Below are positions 14,401 through 20,797 of a DNA stretch of 23,315 nt, piece after piece (positions within the stretch are counted from its first letter, which is position 1; every line of letters begins with the position of its first letter). The DNA is from a virus. Below the pieces are notes generated by a model. The model was not told where the DNA came from. It worked only from the letters and a program-made list of their open reading frames with translations, and searched no databases. The position numbers and the translations under genes were made by a program. Where the stretch lies: positions 1-23,315 of the IMG/VR virus record IMGVR_UViG_3300042881_000470; one strand, given 5' to 3'.

Positions 14401-17400
14401 GTTGTAAGCCTCGTCATAAGCACGTATAAACGCAGCCGCATCATCTTGCGACATGTCGTTTAAAGTTGTTTTTGCACGGGCTACGCCTTTGATCTTGTCA
14501 AAAGCTGCTTGACGCTTTTCACGCTCCTTGCGGCTGGTAGCTTCTTTGACGTAGCTCTCAGCGTATTTAAGCATGTTGGCATCCCAAGACTTATCGCCTT
14601 GTTCAGTCAAGATGTCTAACGCACGTTCAGCCATAGAAACGTTTTGGAACCAGTCTTTCTGAGGAGACATAGCGGCCATGATGCCAGCCACTTGCTCCAT
14701 GGAAACCTTGTATTCCTTGCTCATGTCGGTGGCAATACGGTTTGCACCGTCATACCAAAGCTTACTGCGCTCACGAATATCCGCAGGAACTTTGTTATAG
14801 AGATACAGCAAATTGCTAATGATGTTGCGTTTAAACACATTGATTACATCATTAGGAGCTGTATTGTTTGGCACAAATCCATAACCCTTAATGGCTTGGA
14901 TGGTGCGTTTATACATATCGGGGTTGGCCTTCATGGCCTCACGTACAGCCGCCTCATCAATTGACAGCATGTCTGTGATGGGGTCGTTAGTGCGTTTAAC
15001 GCCTTGTGGATTGCGTGTGGAGATCTCTGTCTCGCCTTCAACTGCAGCACGAACAAGAGATTTTTTAGATTCAGTAGTCTCTGGACGTTTTTCAGCTTTA
15101 GTATCCAAACTAAATTTTGGAGTGCCAAAGAAGCCTTCTCCGCGCTTACTGGATTCCTCATTCATTCTGGTCATGATTGCCATTTGCGCCTGATAATCAT
15201 CAGGGAAATATTCATCCACAGCCCGAACTAAACGATTGCTTGCTTTGGTTGCATTAGCTTTTCTAGAGCCAGCATTCCAAGTACTAGCTGCCTCATCAGC
15301 GGCCATAGCCTTGTTATGCAAATCCCAAAGCTTTTGAGGTATTCCTTCTGGTGCAAGGCTAAATTTCTGCTCGACCTCAACCTCTGGAGCGGTAGCTTTG
15401 AGCTGACCCTTCTCAACTTTACCGAACACGTCTTCGTATGTCTGGAATCCAGCACCGTTTAAACTGTTACGCAGCGCAGTGAAGAAGTTACGGAGCTTGT
15501 TCAACAACGCAGTCAACATTCCGGGAGGCGCTTTGTTTACATCAAAGTCAGCAAACGCATCGGCAATAGCTTCTTCCAGTACAGACTCTGCGCTAAGCGG
15601 ATTTAGGATGTACTCGCCTTTTGCATCTTTTACACCGTTGGCATAAGCGTCATAGCGGGACATTGTTTGCCCACCAACTTCAACCCTGACGTTCTTCAGG
15701 TATTTTTGTACCCATTCCTTCTCAGCCTGACGCTCCAATGCCTTCCATTGCTGAGGTGTAAAGAAGCCTAACTCTTTCAGAGCGTGGATGGCCTCGTGGC
15801 GCAGGGTCGTAATAGGGTTTTCTGAGCTTAATGCAATCTGAATTAACTTGGCTTGGTAGGAGCCGTCAGCACCACCTTCAATTGCATCAACAATCTTGAG
15901 GCCAACATCCTTCAGGCCAAACTTGGTAAGCAGGGCTGGAAGCTCAACTTTCAACCTGTCCAGTTTGTCTTGTTGCTCAGGCGTTACCGCTGTTGCAGGA
16001 GCGCCGGTAACCGGCAATGCTGCTCTGCGCTGGAGCTCTGCGTTTACACGCTGCTGTAACGCAGGCGAAGGCCGCTTTACAAGGTCTTGAAGGTCTGCCT
16101 CAGATAGTTCTTCAAAGATAGCCTGTTCAGCCGCAGCACGGTCTTGTGCAATGGTGCGGATCTCATCACCCTTACGCACAATGTAAGAAGCAGGCTTGAC
16201 TGTTTTAACGCCTGTTGGAACAGCTTCCAAGGGTTTACCATAAGACTCCTTCTTAGCCACCAATTCTGCAATGGTGGGCATAGAGGCATCCATCAGGTCT
16301 TGATGAGCCTTCTCTGCGGCCTTGTATTCTGGAGTGTTAGCTTTGCCTTCAACGATCAATCTGTTTAGCTCGTCTTCAGACTTGGCTGTCTTTTCATCAA
16401 TAGCCTTGAGATCTGCATCAACTTTCTTGATGTCAGCTTCTGTAATCTTTTGCAGCTTCTCTAAGAGAGTGTCAGCGGCTTTCTGGTCTGGCACGGAGGT
16501 CAGCTTCTCATCGCCACGCATGATGTCATACGCATCTGCGACTTCTTCTTCTACGCCAAACTCCTCAGAAATGCCGTATCCAGTAGGTATTGTGCGTGAG
16601 GGAACGCTAACTTTCTGACCTTCTGTAACGATGCTACCAGTGCGGTTGGCATCGTTAAGCAATGCATTAACCGCAGAACCTTTGAGTCCTGTGGCTTGCT
16701 CTATCGTGCTTGTCGTTTCCTTGAAGTTCAGGTCGTCCTTGCCAAGTAAGTCCATCTTGGCGTTTAAACTGTCAATGGCAATCGTCAGCTGCTCGGGTGT
16801 GTAGCGGGTGGCATTTGAACCTTCAGGCAGAGCCTGCGGTGCGGCGAAGCCGGGCAGTTTATCCAAGGACGTAATAGCCGCATGAAGCTGAGGCTGAGAC
16901 ATCTGCATTGGATCACTGACACCGGTCGTTCTAGACAGGAAGTCAGCAAAGCTAGGCGCAGCACTATCCACGTTCTTAGCCTGAGCAATATCAATAAGCT
17001 GGGCAGGCGTGTAAACCTCGTTGGTGTAGCCAGATTTGGCTGCAATCAATGCGTTTAAACTCTCTGTCTCTTTGGCTTTGTCTACGCCGGGAAGAGCATC
17101 AATGATGTCATCCAGAGCATAAGATGTAAGTGCTGGCTTACCTGTATCAATACGGTGTTGCTCAACAGTCTTGGCTAAGTCTGGGCCAAGATCTGCCATA
17201 GTGAATGATCCAAGAGGGTTCTTGGTCATTGCCAATTGATCGTCTAAACGTTTCTTTGCGGCAGCAATTTCTTCGCGCTGCTGCTTTTGGAATTCTCTTT
17301 GGGATTCTATTTCGTTGGCTACATATTCTTGGCGTAGCTCTCTCATCTTCAACGGAGAGACAGCCGTACCCATGAGGCCGCCAACCAGCGTATCACGCAC

Positions 17401-18330
17401 TGCGCTAGACACTAAGCCTTTGGTGATGTCTGTGGGGACACCAGCCTCGGTCAGGGCAACGTTCGTTCCGGCAGTACCAACCGCAGACTGAATGCCTTCA
17501 GGCAAAGCTTCGCCAACAGTGCTTTTTGCAATAGCTTCTTTCCAAGTTGGCTCAGGCATATTGACTGGCTTGCCTTGGACTTGGGGAGGCTTCTTAACAG
17601 CACGGCTCAATAATGCTTCAGCACCAATAGCGCCTTCAAAAGCGCCAGCGCCAGCAGCTGCGGCTTGTCTAGGAAGATTCTTTAAAGAATACTCTGCGGC
17701 CTTTTGAGCAAGGATTTCCGCTTCTTCTTCTTTAACACCCTTTTCAAGCAACTCACGTTTGACTGTGTCGTAGTCTTGGGCTTTCTGACCGCCAAGACCC
17801 ATCACCCCACCAACGGCAGTGACAGGCACTGCAGATGCAACCCTCTGGGCCGTCTTAGCAGACATGCCAAGGCCAGTAAGCCTTGCAACCATTGCAGGAA
17901 TAGCAGCTTGAGGAACAGCAAGCGTACCTGCTACGTATGGAACTATACCGCCAGCAACTGTAGCTGCGGTAATAAGGGGAGCCTCAGCAACACCGCCAAG
18001 CTTGGCTTTGATCTCTTCCCAAGTGTTGCCTTCTGCGGCTTTCTCAATTTGTTGGCGACGTAGAATTTCAGCCCTGCGTTCGGGAGTCATTGCCTCGCCA
18101 GCAGTTTGTTGCAAACTACCTAAGCCTTGAGCAAGAGGATTGGTTGCACCGGCAATACTAGAAATGTCTTGCGTTGCACCGGTCAATCCTTGGCCGAAAG
18201 CAAGACCTATGTTCTTAAAAGAAAAAGGAGCACTTGGTTGCTGTACGGCTTCTTGAAAAGAAAACGACTTCTTTTCTTTTTCCTCTTTAGGTGTGCCAAT
18301 TGCCTCTTCAAACGAGAATTCTTTTGCCAT
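8479..18330 (-). CDS. Giant polyvalent protein with zincin, DUF and tandem ADP-ribosyltransferase-like domains
   Basis: 3283 residues. Such polyvalent proteins are thought to enter the host with phage DNA or act as internal virion proteins. Seen in order: N-terminal FSFEEA/FSFQEA repeats; Ala/Gly-rich hydrophobic stretches (115-200); metallopeptidase motif H845-E-A-I-H849; linkers ending in FSL (990, 1073); a module with SPQKDWFQNVS near 1222; a module with HDYFAHNLTE near 1917 and SETRAQNAWQNF. Two tandem ART-PolyVal-like domains follow (about 2030-2258 and 2262-2424, each with YHGT at 2058-2061 and 2290-2293 and a QIKSA end), then an LPD38-like region around 2760-3000 (LLRNLITKDPGFMMANLMRD). 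Residues about 2975-2992 are hydrophobic. The site AGGAG precedes the ATG well. The domain names rest on motif recall; the overall class is fairly sure. Confidence 0.75.
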   Translation of the reverse strand: MAKEFSFEEAIGTPKEEKEKKSFSFQEAVQQPSAPFSFKNIGLAFGQGLTGATQDISSIAGATNPLAQGLGSLQQTAGEAMTPERRAEILRRQQIEKAAEGNTWEEIKAKLGGVAEAPLITAATVAGGIVPYVAGTLAVPQAAIPAMVARLTGLGMSAKTAQRVASAVPVTAVGGVMGLGGQKAQDYDTVKRELLEKGVKEEEAEILAQKAAEYSLKNLPRQAAAAGAGAFEGAIGAEALLSRAVKKPPQVQGKPVNMPEPTWKEAIAKSTVGEALPEGIQSAVGTAGTNVALTEAGVPTDITKGLVSSAVRDTLVGGLMGTAVSPLKMRELRQEYVANEIESQREFQKQQREEIAAAKKRLDDQLAMTKNPLGSFTMADLGPDLAKTVEQHRIDTGKPALTSYALDDIIDALPGVDKAKETESLNALIAAKSGYTNEVYTPAQLIDIAQAKNVDSAAPSFADFLSRTTGVSDPMQMSQPQLHAAITSLDKLPGFAAPQALPEGSNATRYTPEQLTIAIDSLNAKMDLLGKDDLNFKETTSTIEQATGLKGSAVNALLNDANRTGSIVTEGQKVSVPSRTIPTGYGISEEFGVEEEVADAYDIMRGDEKLTSVPDQKAADTLLEKLQKITEADIKKVDADLKAIDEKTAKSEDELNRLIVEGKANTPEYKAAEKAHQDLMDASMPTIAELVAKKESYGKPLEAVPTGVKTVKPASYIVRKGDEIRTIAQDRAAAEQAIFEELSEADLQDLVKRPSPALQQRVNAELQRRAALPVTGAPATAVTPEQQDKLDRLKVELPALLTKFGLKDVGLKIVDAIEGGADGSYQAKLIQIALSSENPITTLRHEAIHALKELGFFTPQQWKALERQAEKEWVQKYLKNVRVEVGGQTMSRYDAYANGVKDAKGEYILNPLSAESVLEEAIADAFADFDVNKAPPGMLTALLNKLRNFFTALRNSLNGAGFQTYEDVFGKVEKGQLKATAPEVEVEQKFSLAPEGIPQKLWDLHNKAMAADEAASTWNAGSRKANATKASNRLVRAVDEYFPDDYQAQMAIMTRMNEESSKRGEGFFGTPKFSLDTKAEKRPETTESKKSLVRAAVEGETEISTRNPQGVKRTNDPITDMLSIDEAAVREAMKANPDMYKRTIQAIKGYGFVPNNTAPNDVINVFKRNIISNLLYLYNKVPADIRERSKLWYDGANRIATDMSKEYKVSMEQVAGIMAAMSPQKDWFQNVSMAERALDILTEQGDKSWDANMLKYAESYVKEATSRKEREKRQAAFDKIKGVARAKTTLNDMSQDDAAAFIRAYDEAYNSRQYRIVTPEGGFGDYVRKNDGEPATMMWSTYDPIKKTVSIFRDGSRKNISEQLGEEHKIRSFYNNIAAPNSDIGHVTIDTHAVAAGLFEALAGTDQEVIHNFGGTGKNINLGVGGTYGIIADAYREAAQQKGVRAREMQSITWEAVRGLFGENIKSTIKPKIRAEWTKYKTGEQSFDATREKVMEIAGGIDNPDWVGTGAGDFVADGGSSYDKAFTPEGGVRLREEKDIREKLTFNLSAVTSSIPGLRELYQRAMGRDKEAYTVLQRVAESSLKFLLSGTGAKVNVEYAKGVYLSDREPSISVGVAFSEKEMSNVMAGLAKFAESYNQQQIHVRQETAQKFGHNFGDGSYATAVYEIDLKKSLNNEAISRVIDDSGLQGFTITDKTLTAYFVRTEGNEQDNFKSFGERIKRVHELVGDSSSRPRRTIERLYVYGEGYGARIPYSEVAYPSSDIRTKQASDTVTPKLIAEYLTKAPVTTFKQKPLSAKQVKEQEKLSRAFDAMPVNDLKNPLVKRAYTALANSLKEQYQVMPIKVELMETIDEPYANSDAVRRDVSVNNRFKVYATSPETFGPPGSNFKNHPLLKDSGLKDVNGKPMLYNDLLRAVHDYFAHNLTETQFGPNGEAAAWRNHMSITPDPFARWALTSETRAQNAWQNFRPEAKGLSLIERGFADQKAALPPLEFVMTGDAKIDQPVTELKEVLTPEQQRGSVPTTAKYSLRKAPDTPEFKRFFGNSVVVNDDGTPKVMYHGTARNIDTFKPRQAGAIFLTENPEFAGEYADVSAENKALERNLSDYSAQELDKAKVQAIADVRASYGNNKESAGLIKEIRSGNPQGEALDFLKLAADKLFPEAGQNIMPVYVRAERPFDYENPDHVAALGLNDIDTEDLANNVARLESDRVQDAIRAAGFDGFYIKQGKQKNLAVYDPVQIKSATGNVGTFDTTNPDIRYSLRKAPDTPEFKRWFAGSKFVNADGTPKVLYHGTKSDIDTFKVGNGAFGRGVYVTEYPDRTKQYYGGFGKFGETMGPDGGNVMPVYVRMVNPKVIDTDIFKVRRADGSKMDRNEAAEYITSQAIAEGHDGLVTMLGDQVWEAVVFNPYQIKSAIGNTGAYSRANPSIRQSLRKVQDEVDSLPNGSAINASINRITTAREPEGFFERIINAFKPQSVDALRQQWLNRYNQLGVYDKELAKQMGGAALLADASAESAALMSDNAAAIASMACGIDGKGGIPVFNNGFTTVSSANGEKGVLEILMPLAQIGDPRIYQTYQFWAGAKRGKRLLANGKDHTYTPAEIAYAAELEKKYPEFKQVQQDWIKYNNGLMKYAVATGVLAPERAAEFMKYSDYIPFYRQIDGENTVGPRLFQNISGVTPPKKLTGIKEGQEAPLADFLETIVRNTQSIIQSGMKNTAAQRAIGAAVQLKTAQKRNDVSYAPGVVTVLERGKPVSYDVSDQLFIDAVKSLNLPELPFLSIFSAPANLLRNLITKDPGFMMANLMRDSLSAWVTSGAKMTPIASTISNFGKAIGGKDPAYLALRNAGVIGGYEFAQDIKTSGSVLGASLRRATGTEQGSEKALKPFTSLWRGLEKGTEASDAATRMAVYKSTLERTGNEAEAIFRAMEVLNFNRKGNLAIVRILTAAVPFLNARMQGLDVFYRAAFGKMASEDAAAIQRSFFIRGATLMALSAMYWFLTHDEEEYINQEQETRDNNWLFPSVGIRIPIPFEVGVLFKTIPERLLEYSFGNDTGKDLADSMKRNLVSTFGINPIPQTFLPLVEARTNYSFFTMRPIVGQGMEGVATEYQVSPGTSELAKTVGKAIGESPIMVDHIIKGYTGSMGMYAVDLIDAILLGNDESPKVAKRFEQMPVIKRFTVDKEAKGTVTAYYELKNSVDEVVRTVNLMERTGNAEDLGAYMEKNAQLFGMRNYISSVEKQMKVMREAAIQIRSSDMSSEEKRDSLMAITQAQNAMTSSIRELKKSIAQ

Positions 18331-18350
18331 TACAAACTCCTATGAGGCTA

Positions 18351-20093
18351 TTATTGCACTGGATCAAATGCTTTACCATTCCATTTTGCTGGGCCTCTGG
18401 CGGTTTGATAAACAGTTCCAACGGACAAGTCACTTGGTTTTGCTCCGGATGGAATTGGTTGTGCTGCGGCTGGCAGCGTGTTTATACCGCTACCGCTTAC
18501 ACCAAATGTAGCGTTTAAATCAGAAATAGCTTTGTCGTACAACTCTTTTTGCTTCTTGCCATAAGGAGTGTCGCTGATTAAATGCTGGAAACGCTCATCA
18601 ATCTTGTTTTTAGCATCAATGTAAGCTTTGTCTCTACGTGCATCAGTACCACCTACTGAAGCTGCACTACCAGCCAAAGATGCACGTCTAATAGACTCTT
18701 CAAAAGACATGCCGGGGTTTTCAGCCCTAATCTTTGCCGCACGTTCAGCCAAATTATCACGACCACCCATACGAGCAACAGCCATTTGGTTCTTCATCTT
18801 GGCTTCTTCAAGCAAAGCGTTCTGAATAAGTTCTCTTTCTTTATCCTCAGACAGACCAAGTTTTTCAGCGACTGCCCTCTTGTCTTGAATAATCTTGTCT
18901 CTCTCAGTTTTGGTGAGGTTAAACATACCAAGACGTTCACCATATTCAGCTTCTTTCTTCTTGGCTCCAAGATCAAGGATCTTGTCAACCAGAGCGTCTT
19001 GTTGGTCTTGGCGGGCTTTCTGCAATGCAGATAAGCCAGCAGCACCTTTTGCGCCAGCTTCCATCCAACTACGGCCACCGCCAGATTGAGCAATAGCGCC
19101 TAAGTACTCCATCAATGAGTCAAAGCCTTTTTCTGGGCCTTTTAAACGCTCTTTTCTGGCTTTTAGTTCGGCTGCCATTTCATCGTAAATGGACAGATCT
19201 TTCTTGCCAACTTCGTTTAAAAACTTGGCTCGCATTTCACCTGCCAAGACATCTTCATCACGGTCAAGCATTTTTCTTAAATACTCATTGCCTCCACCTG
19301 CCGATGGTGTAAACGACAAATTACGTGGCATCCCGGGCGCTCCAGAGCCAGCGGTTGAAGATTCGCCGCTGCTTGCTGCGGGGGCAGCGTTTACACGAGG
19401 TTTGGGTTGAGATTGAGCGGCAAAATCCGCAGAAGCAGCAAGTTGAGCTTCTGCATTAGGGAATGGAGTGGCGGATGCGCGTGGGTCTGGCAAACGACCA
19501 CGCTCAACTTCTCCGGGTTTTAAACCCAATGCCTCACGCTCACGCTTCTGACGTTCAGCTCTTTCAAGAGCGCGACGATTTTCTGGATTAAAAATACCAA
19601 GTCGCTCCAAAATAGTGCGGTCATCTTTTGAATCAGAGCTGGATTGAATAACTCCACCCATAGGATCGACAACAAGATCACCATTATCAAAATGACGGAC
19701 ATTACCAATAATGCCGCCTTCTGCGTATTGTTGGCCTACGTTAGTTGGCAGAGCATCAACACCTTGTGGTGGCTGAGGAGCGCCTTGTGGCGCACCTTGA
19801 GGCATAGCTTGTGGGCCGCCTTGGGGCATCTGCGGGGGTTGAGCTTGCTGTCTTTGTTCAGCACTTAACATCTGACGGAGTTTTTCAACGATAGAAGGTT
19901 GAGCACCGCCAGCTTGCATAGCTTGCTGAGCCTGCGCACTGTTACGCAATTCAGTAATCTTTTGAAGCGCAATTGCTTCTTCCAAATCGGGTGGAATGGC
20001 TCCGGGAGGCTGGCCCTTTTGAGCCTGCTGAACTTTAGCTTGCAAAGGCTGTGGGTTGCCTTTGTATGCGTTTACAAGTTGATCAATACCCAT
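18351..20093 (-). CDS. Putative virion-module protein, Gln/Pro-rich N-terminus
   Basis: 580 residues, start supported by GAAGGA before the ATG. The N-terminal third is rich in Gln, Pro and Gly (about residues 70-115) and contains YAEGGIIGNVRHFDNGD (near 120), a short motif related to ones in the next proteins upstream. The middle and end are charged helices likely to form coiled coils (DEMAAELKARKERLKG, ALVDKILDLGAKKKEAEYGE). The C-terminus is Gly/Pro-containing. It lies between the 833-aa gene pair and the polyvalent protein and is probably transcribed with both. An internal virion or ejection role is plausible but not shown. The gap of 20 bp to the polyvalent gene holds only its ribosome binding site. 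Confidence 0.55.
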   Translation of the reverse strand: MGIDQLVNAYKGNPQPLQAKVQQAQKGQPPGAIPPDLEEAIALQKITELRNSAQAQQAMQAGGAQPSIVEKLRQMLSAEQRQQAQPPQMPQGGPQAMPQGAPQGAPQPPQGVDALPTNVGQQYAEGGIIGNVRHFDNGDLVVDPMGGVIQSSSDSKDDRTILERLGIFNPENRRALERAERQKREREALGLKPGEVERGRLPDPRASATPFPNAEAQLAASADFAAQSQPKPRVNAAPAASSGESSTAGSGAPGMPRNLSFTPSAGGGNEYLRKMLDRDEDVLAGEMRAKFLNEVGKKDLSIYDEMAAELKARKERLKGPEKGFDSLMEYLGAIAQSGGGRSWMEAGAKGAAGLSALQKARQDQQDALVDKILDLGAKKKEAEYGERLGMFNLTKTERDKIIQDKRAVAEKLGLSEDKERELIQNALLEEAKMKNQMAVARMGGRDNLAERAAKIRAENPGMSFEESIRRASLAGSAASVGGTDARRDKAYIDAKNKIDERFQHLISDTPYGKKQKELYDKAISDLNATFGVSGSGINTLPAAAQPIPSGAKPSDLSVGTVYQTARGPAKWNGKAFDPVQ

Positions 20094-20137
20094 GATGATT
20101 CCTTCTAATAACTGTGCTCATTTTATTGAAATTTCTC

Positions 20138-20791
20138 TTAACGTCTACGGAGAAGATCGATTAAACCGCCCTTGGCAAACATTTGCTCGTAATACCGGTC
20201 GTCTATGCCATAGCCCCCATAACCACCACCGGCAGTTTCTCCACCGCCAAACTGCTGCGCAAAATAGTCAGGCTCTGGGGGCGTGTAAACAGGCTCTGGA
20301 GGAGGCGTATATGCGGGAGCAGGTGTTGGACTATAAACATCTGGCCCAAATTGCTGTGCAAAATAATCAGGCTCTGGGGGTGGTGTGTAAACAGGTTCTG
20401 GTGGAAGCTGTACCGCTGCATTTCCCGCAGCACCTTTAGCCACTTTGATGTACGCAGGCGTGTCGTCAACATTAAAACCGTTTTGCATGTACTCAAATTC
20501 TTGAGGAGGCTGAGGTGGCGTGAATATGGGTGCTTGCTGAGGTGTTGGCGCAGTAATAGGCGGAGGCGGTGGAACCGGCTCGGACGCTGGTGGTGGCGGA
20601 GGAGCAGGAGGTGGAGGTGGCGGAGGTGGCGGAGCAGGAGGCGGTGGGTTATACGCATAAGAAGGCTCTTGCCTTGGCGTGTACATAGGCTCAGGCGCAG
20701 CAGGGCGTGCCGCCGCCGCCGCAGCCAAACCACCAACTAAACCTAAACCCAAGCCCCCGCCAGAATCCGAAGAACCGGAGGGGGTTACCTC
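20138..20791 (-). CDS. Proline-rich frame, probably the -1 frameshift extension of the 833-aa protein
   Basis: The frame is open from 20821 to its stop at 20138 and has no ATG or GTG start. The only candidate is TTG at 20752, without a properly spaced ribosome binding site. Read as a -1 extension it adds 217 residues, starting EVTPSGSSDSGGG. It is dominated by poly-proline (PPPPAPPPPPPPPP type, about 35-60) and two near-copies of a unit EPVYTPP(P)EPDYFAQQFG, then Gly/Tyr-rich sequence. It ends in FAKGGLIDLLRRR, whose FAKGG motif also occurs twice in the 833-aa protein (YAKGG, YANGG). The shared motif and missing start favour fusion, giving about 1049 residues. Weak independent translation from TTG cannot be excluded. 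Confidence 0.6.
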   Translation of the reverse strand, partial: EVTPSGSSDSGGGLGLGLVGGLAAAAAARPAAPEPMYTPRQEPSYAYNPPPPAPPPPPPPPPAPPPPPASEPVPPPPPITAPTPQQAPIFTPPQPPQEFEYMQNGFNVDDTPAYIKVAKGAAGNAAVQLPPEPVYTPPPEPDYFAQQFGPDVYSPTPAPAYTPPPEPVYTPPEPDYFAQQFGGGETAGGGYGGYGIDDRYYEQMFAKGGLIDLLRRR

Positions 20792-20797
20792 TTTGGG
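20754..20797 (-). promoter_or_regulatory. Programmed -1 ribosomal frameshift signal
   Basis: Reading the minus strand, the zero frame is TCC CCA AAG AGG TAA. The heptamer C-CCA-AAG (20797-20791) fits X-XXY-YYZ, so paired tRNAs can slip to CCC-AAA. Two codons later the zero frame stops (20787-20785). A 6-nt spacer (AGGTAA) separates the heptamer from a G-C-rich stem: CCCCC (20784-20780), a T-C mismatch, then CC, pairing with GG and GGGGG (20754-20758 and just upstream). Slippery heptamer, 5-9 nt spacer, stem and nearby stop are the standard elements. AAAGAGG could also act as a stimulatory Shine-Dalgarno-like element. Confidence 0.65.

Larger units (their letters stand above)
530..17060. repeat. 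Dispersed palindrome GTTTAAAC, 21 copies
   Basis: Exact copies start at 530, 563, 619, 2465, 4535, 5659, 6177, 6648, 7724, 8110, 10024, 10485, 10917, 11517, 11758, 12123, 12957, 14829, 15457, 16762 and 17053. A random 8-mer is expected about 0.36 times in 23.3 kb. Copies occur in non-coding DNA, at gene ends and inside coding sequence in different frames. One-base relatives GTGTAAAC or GTTTACAC occur about 14 more times (for example 1865, 3982, 4883, 5227, 6693, 7099, 12727, 13749, 16042, 17009, 19307, 19389, 20283, 20385). No exact copy lies beyond 17060. This fits a dispersed protein-binding or signal sequence; the binder is unknown. Confidence 0.9.

Noticed and set aside
20138-20752. Stand-alone gene starting at TTG 20752
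   Set aside because: No suitably placed ribosome binding site; the start would lie at the 3' side of a strong stem. Frameshift fusion explains the open frame better, though it is not proven.
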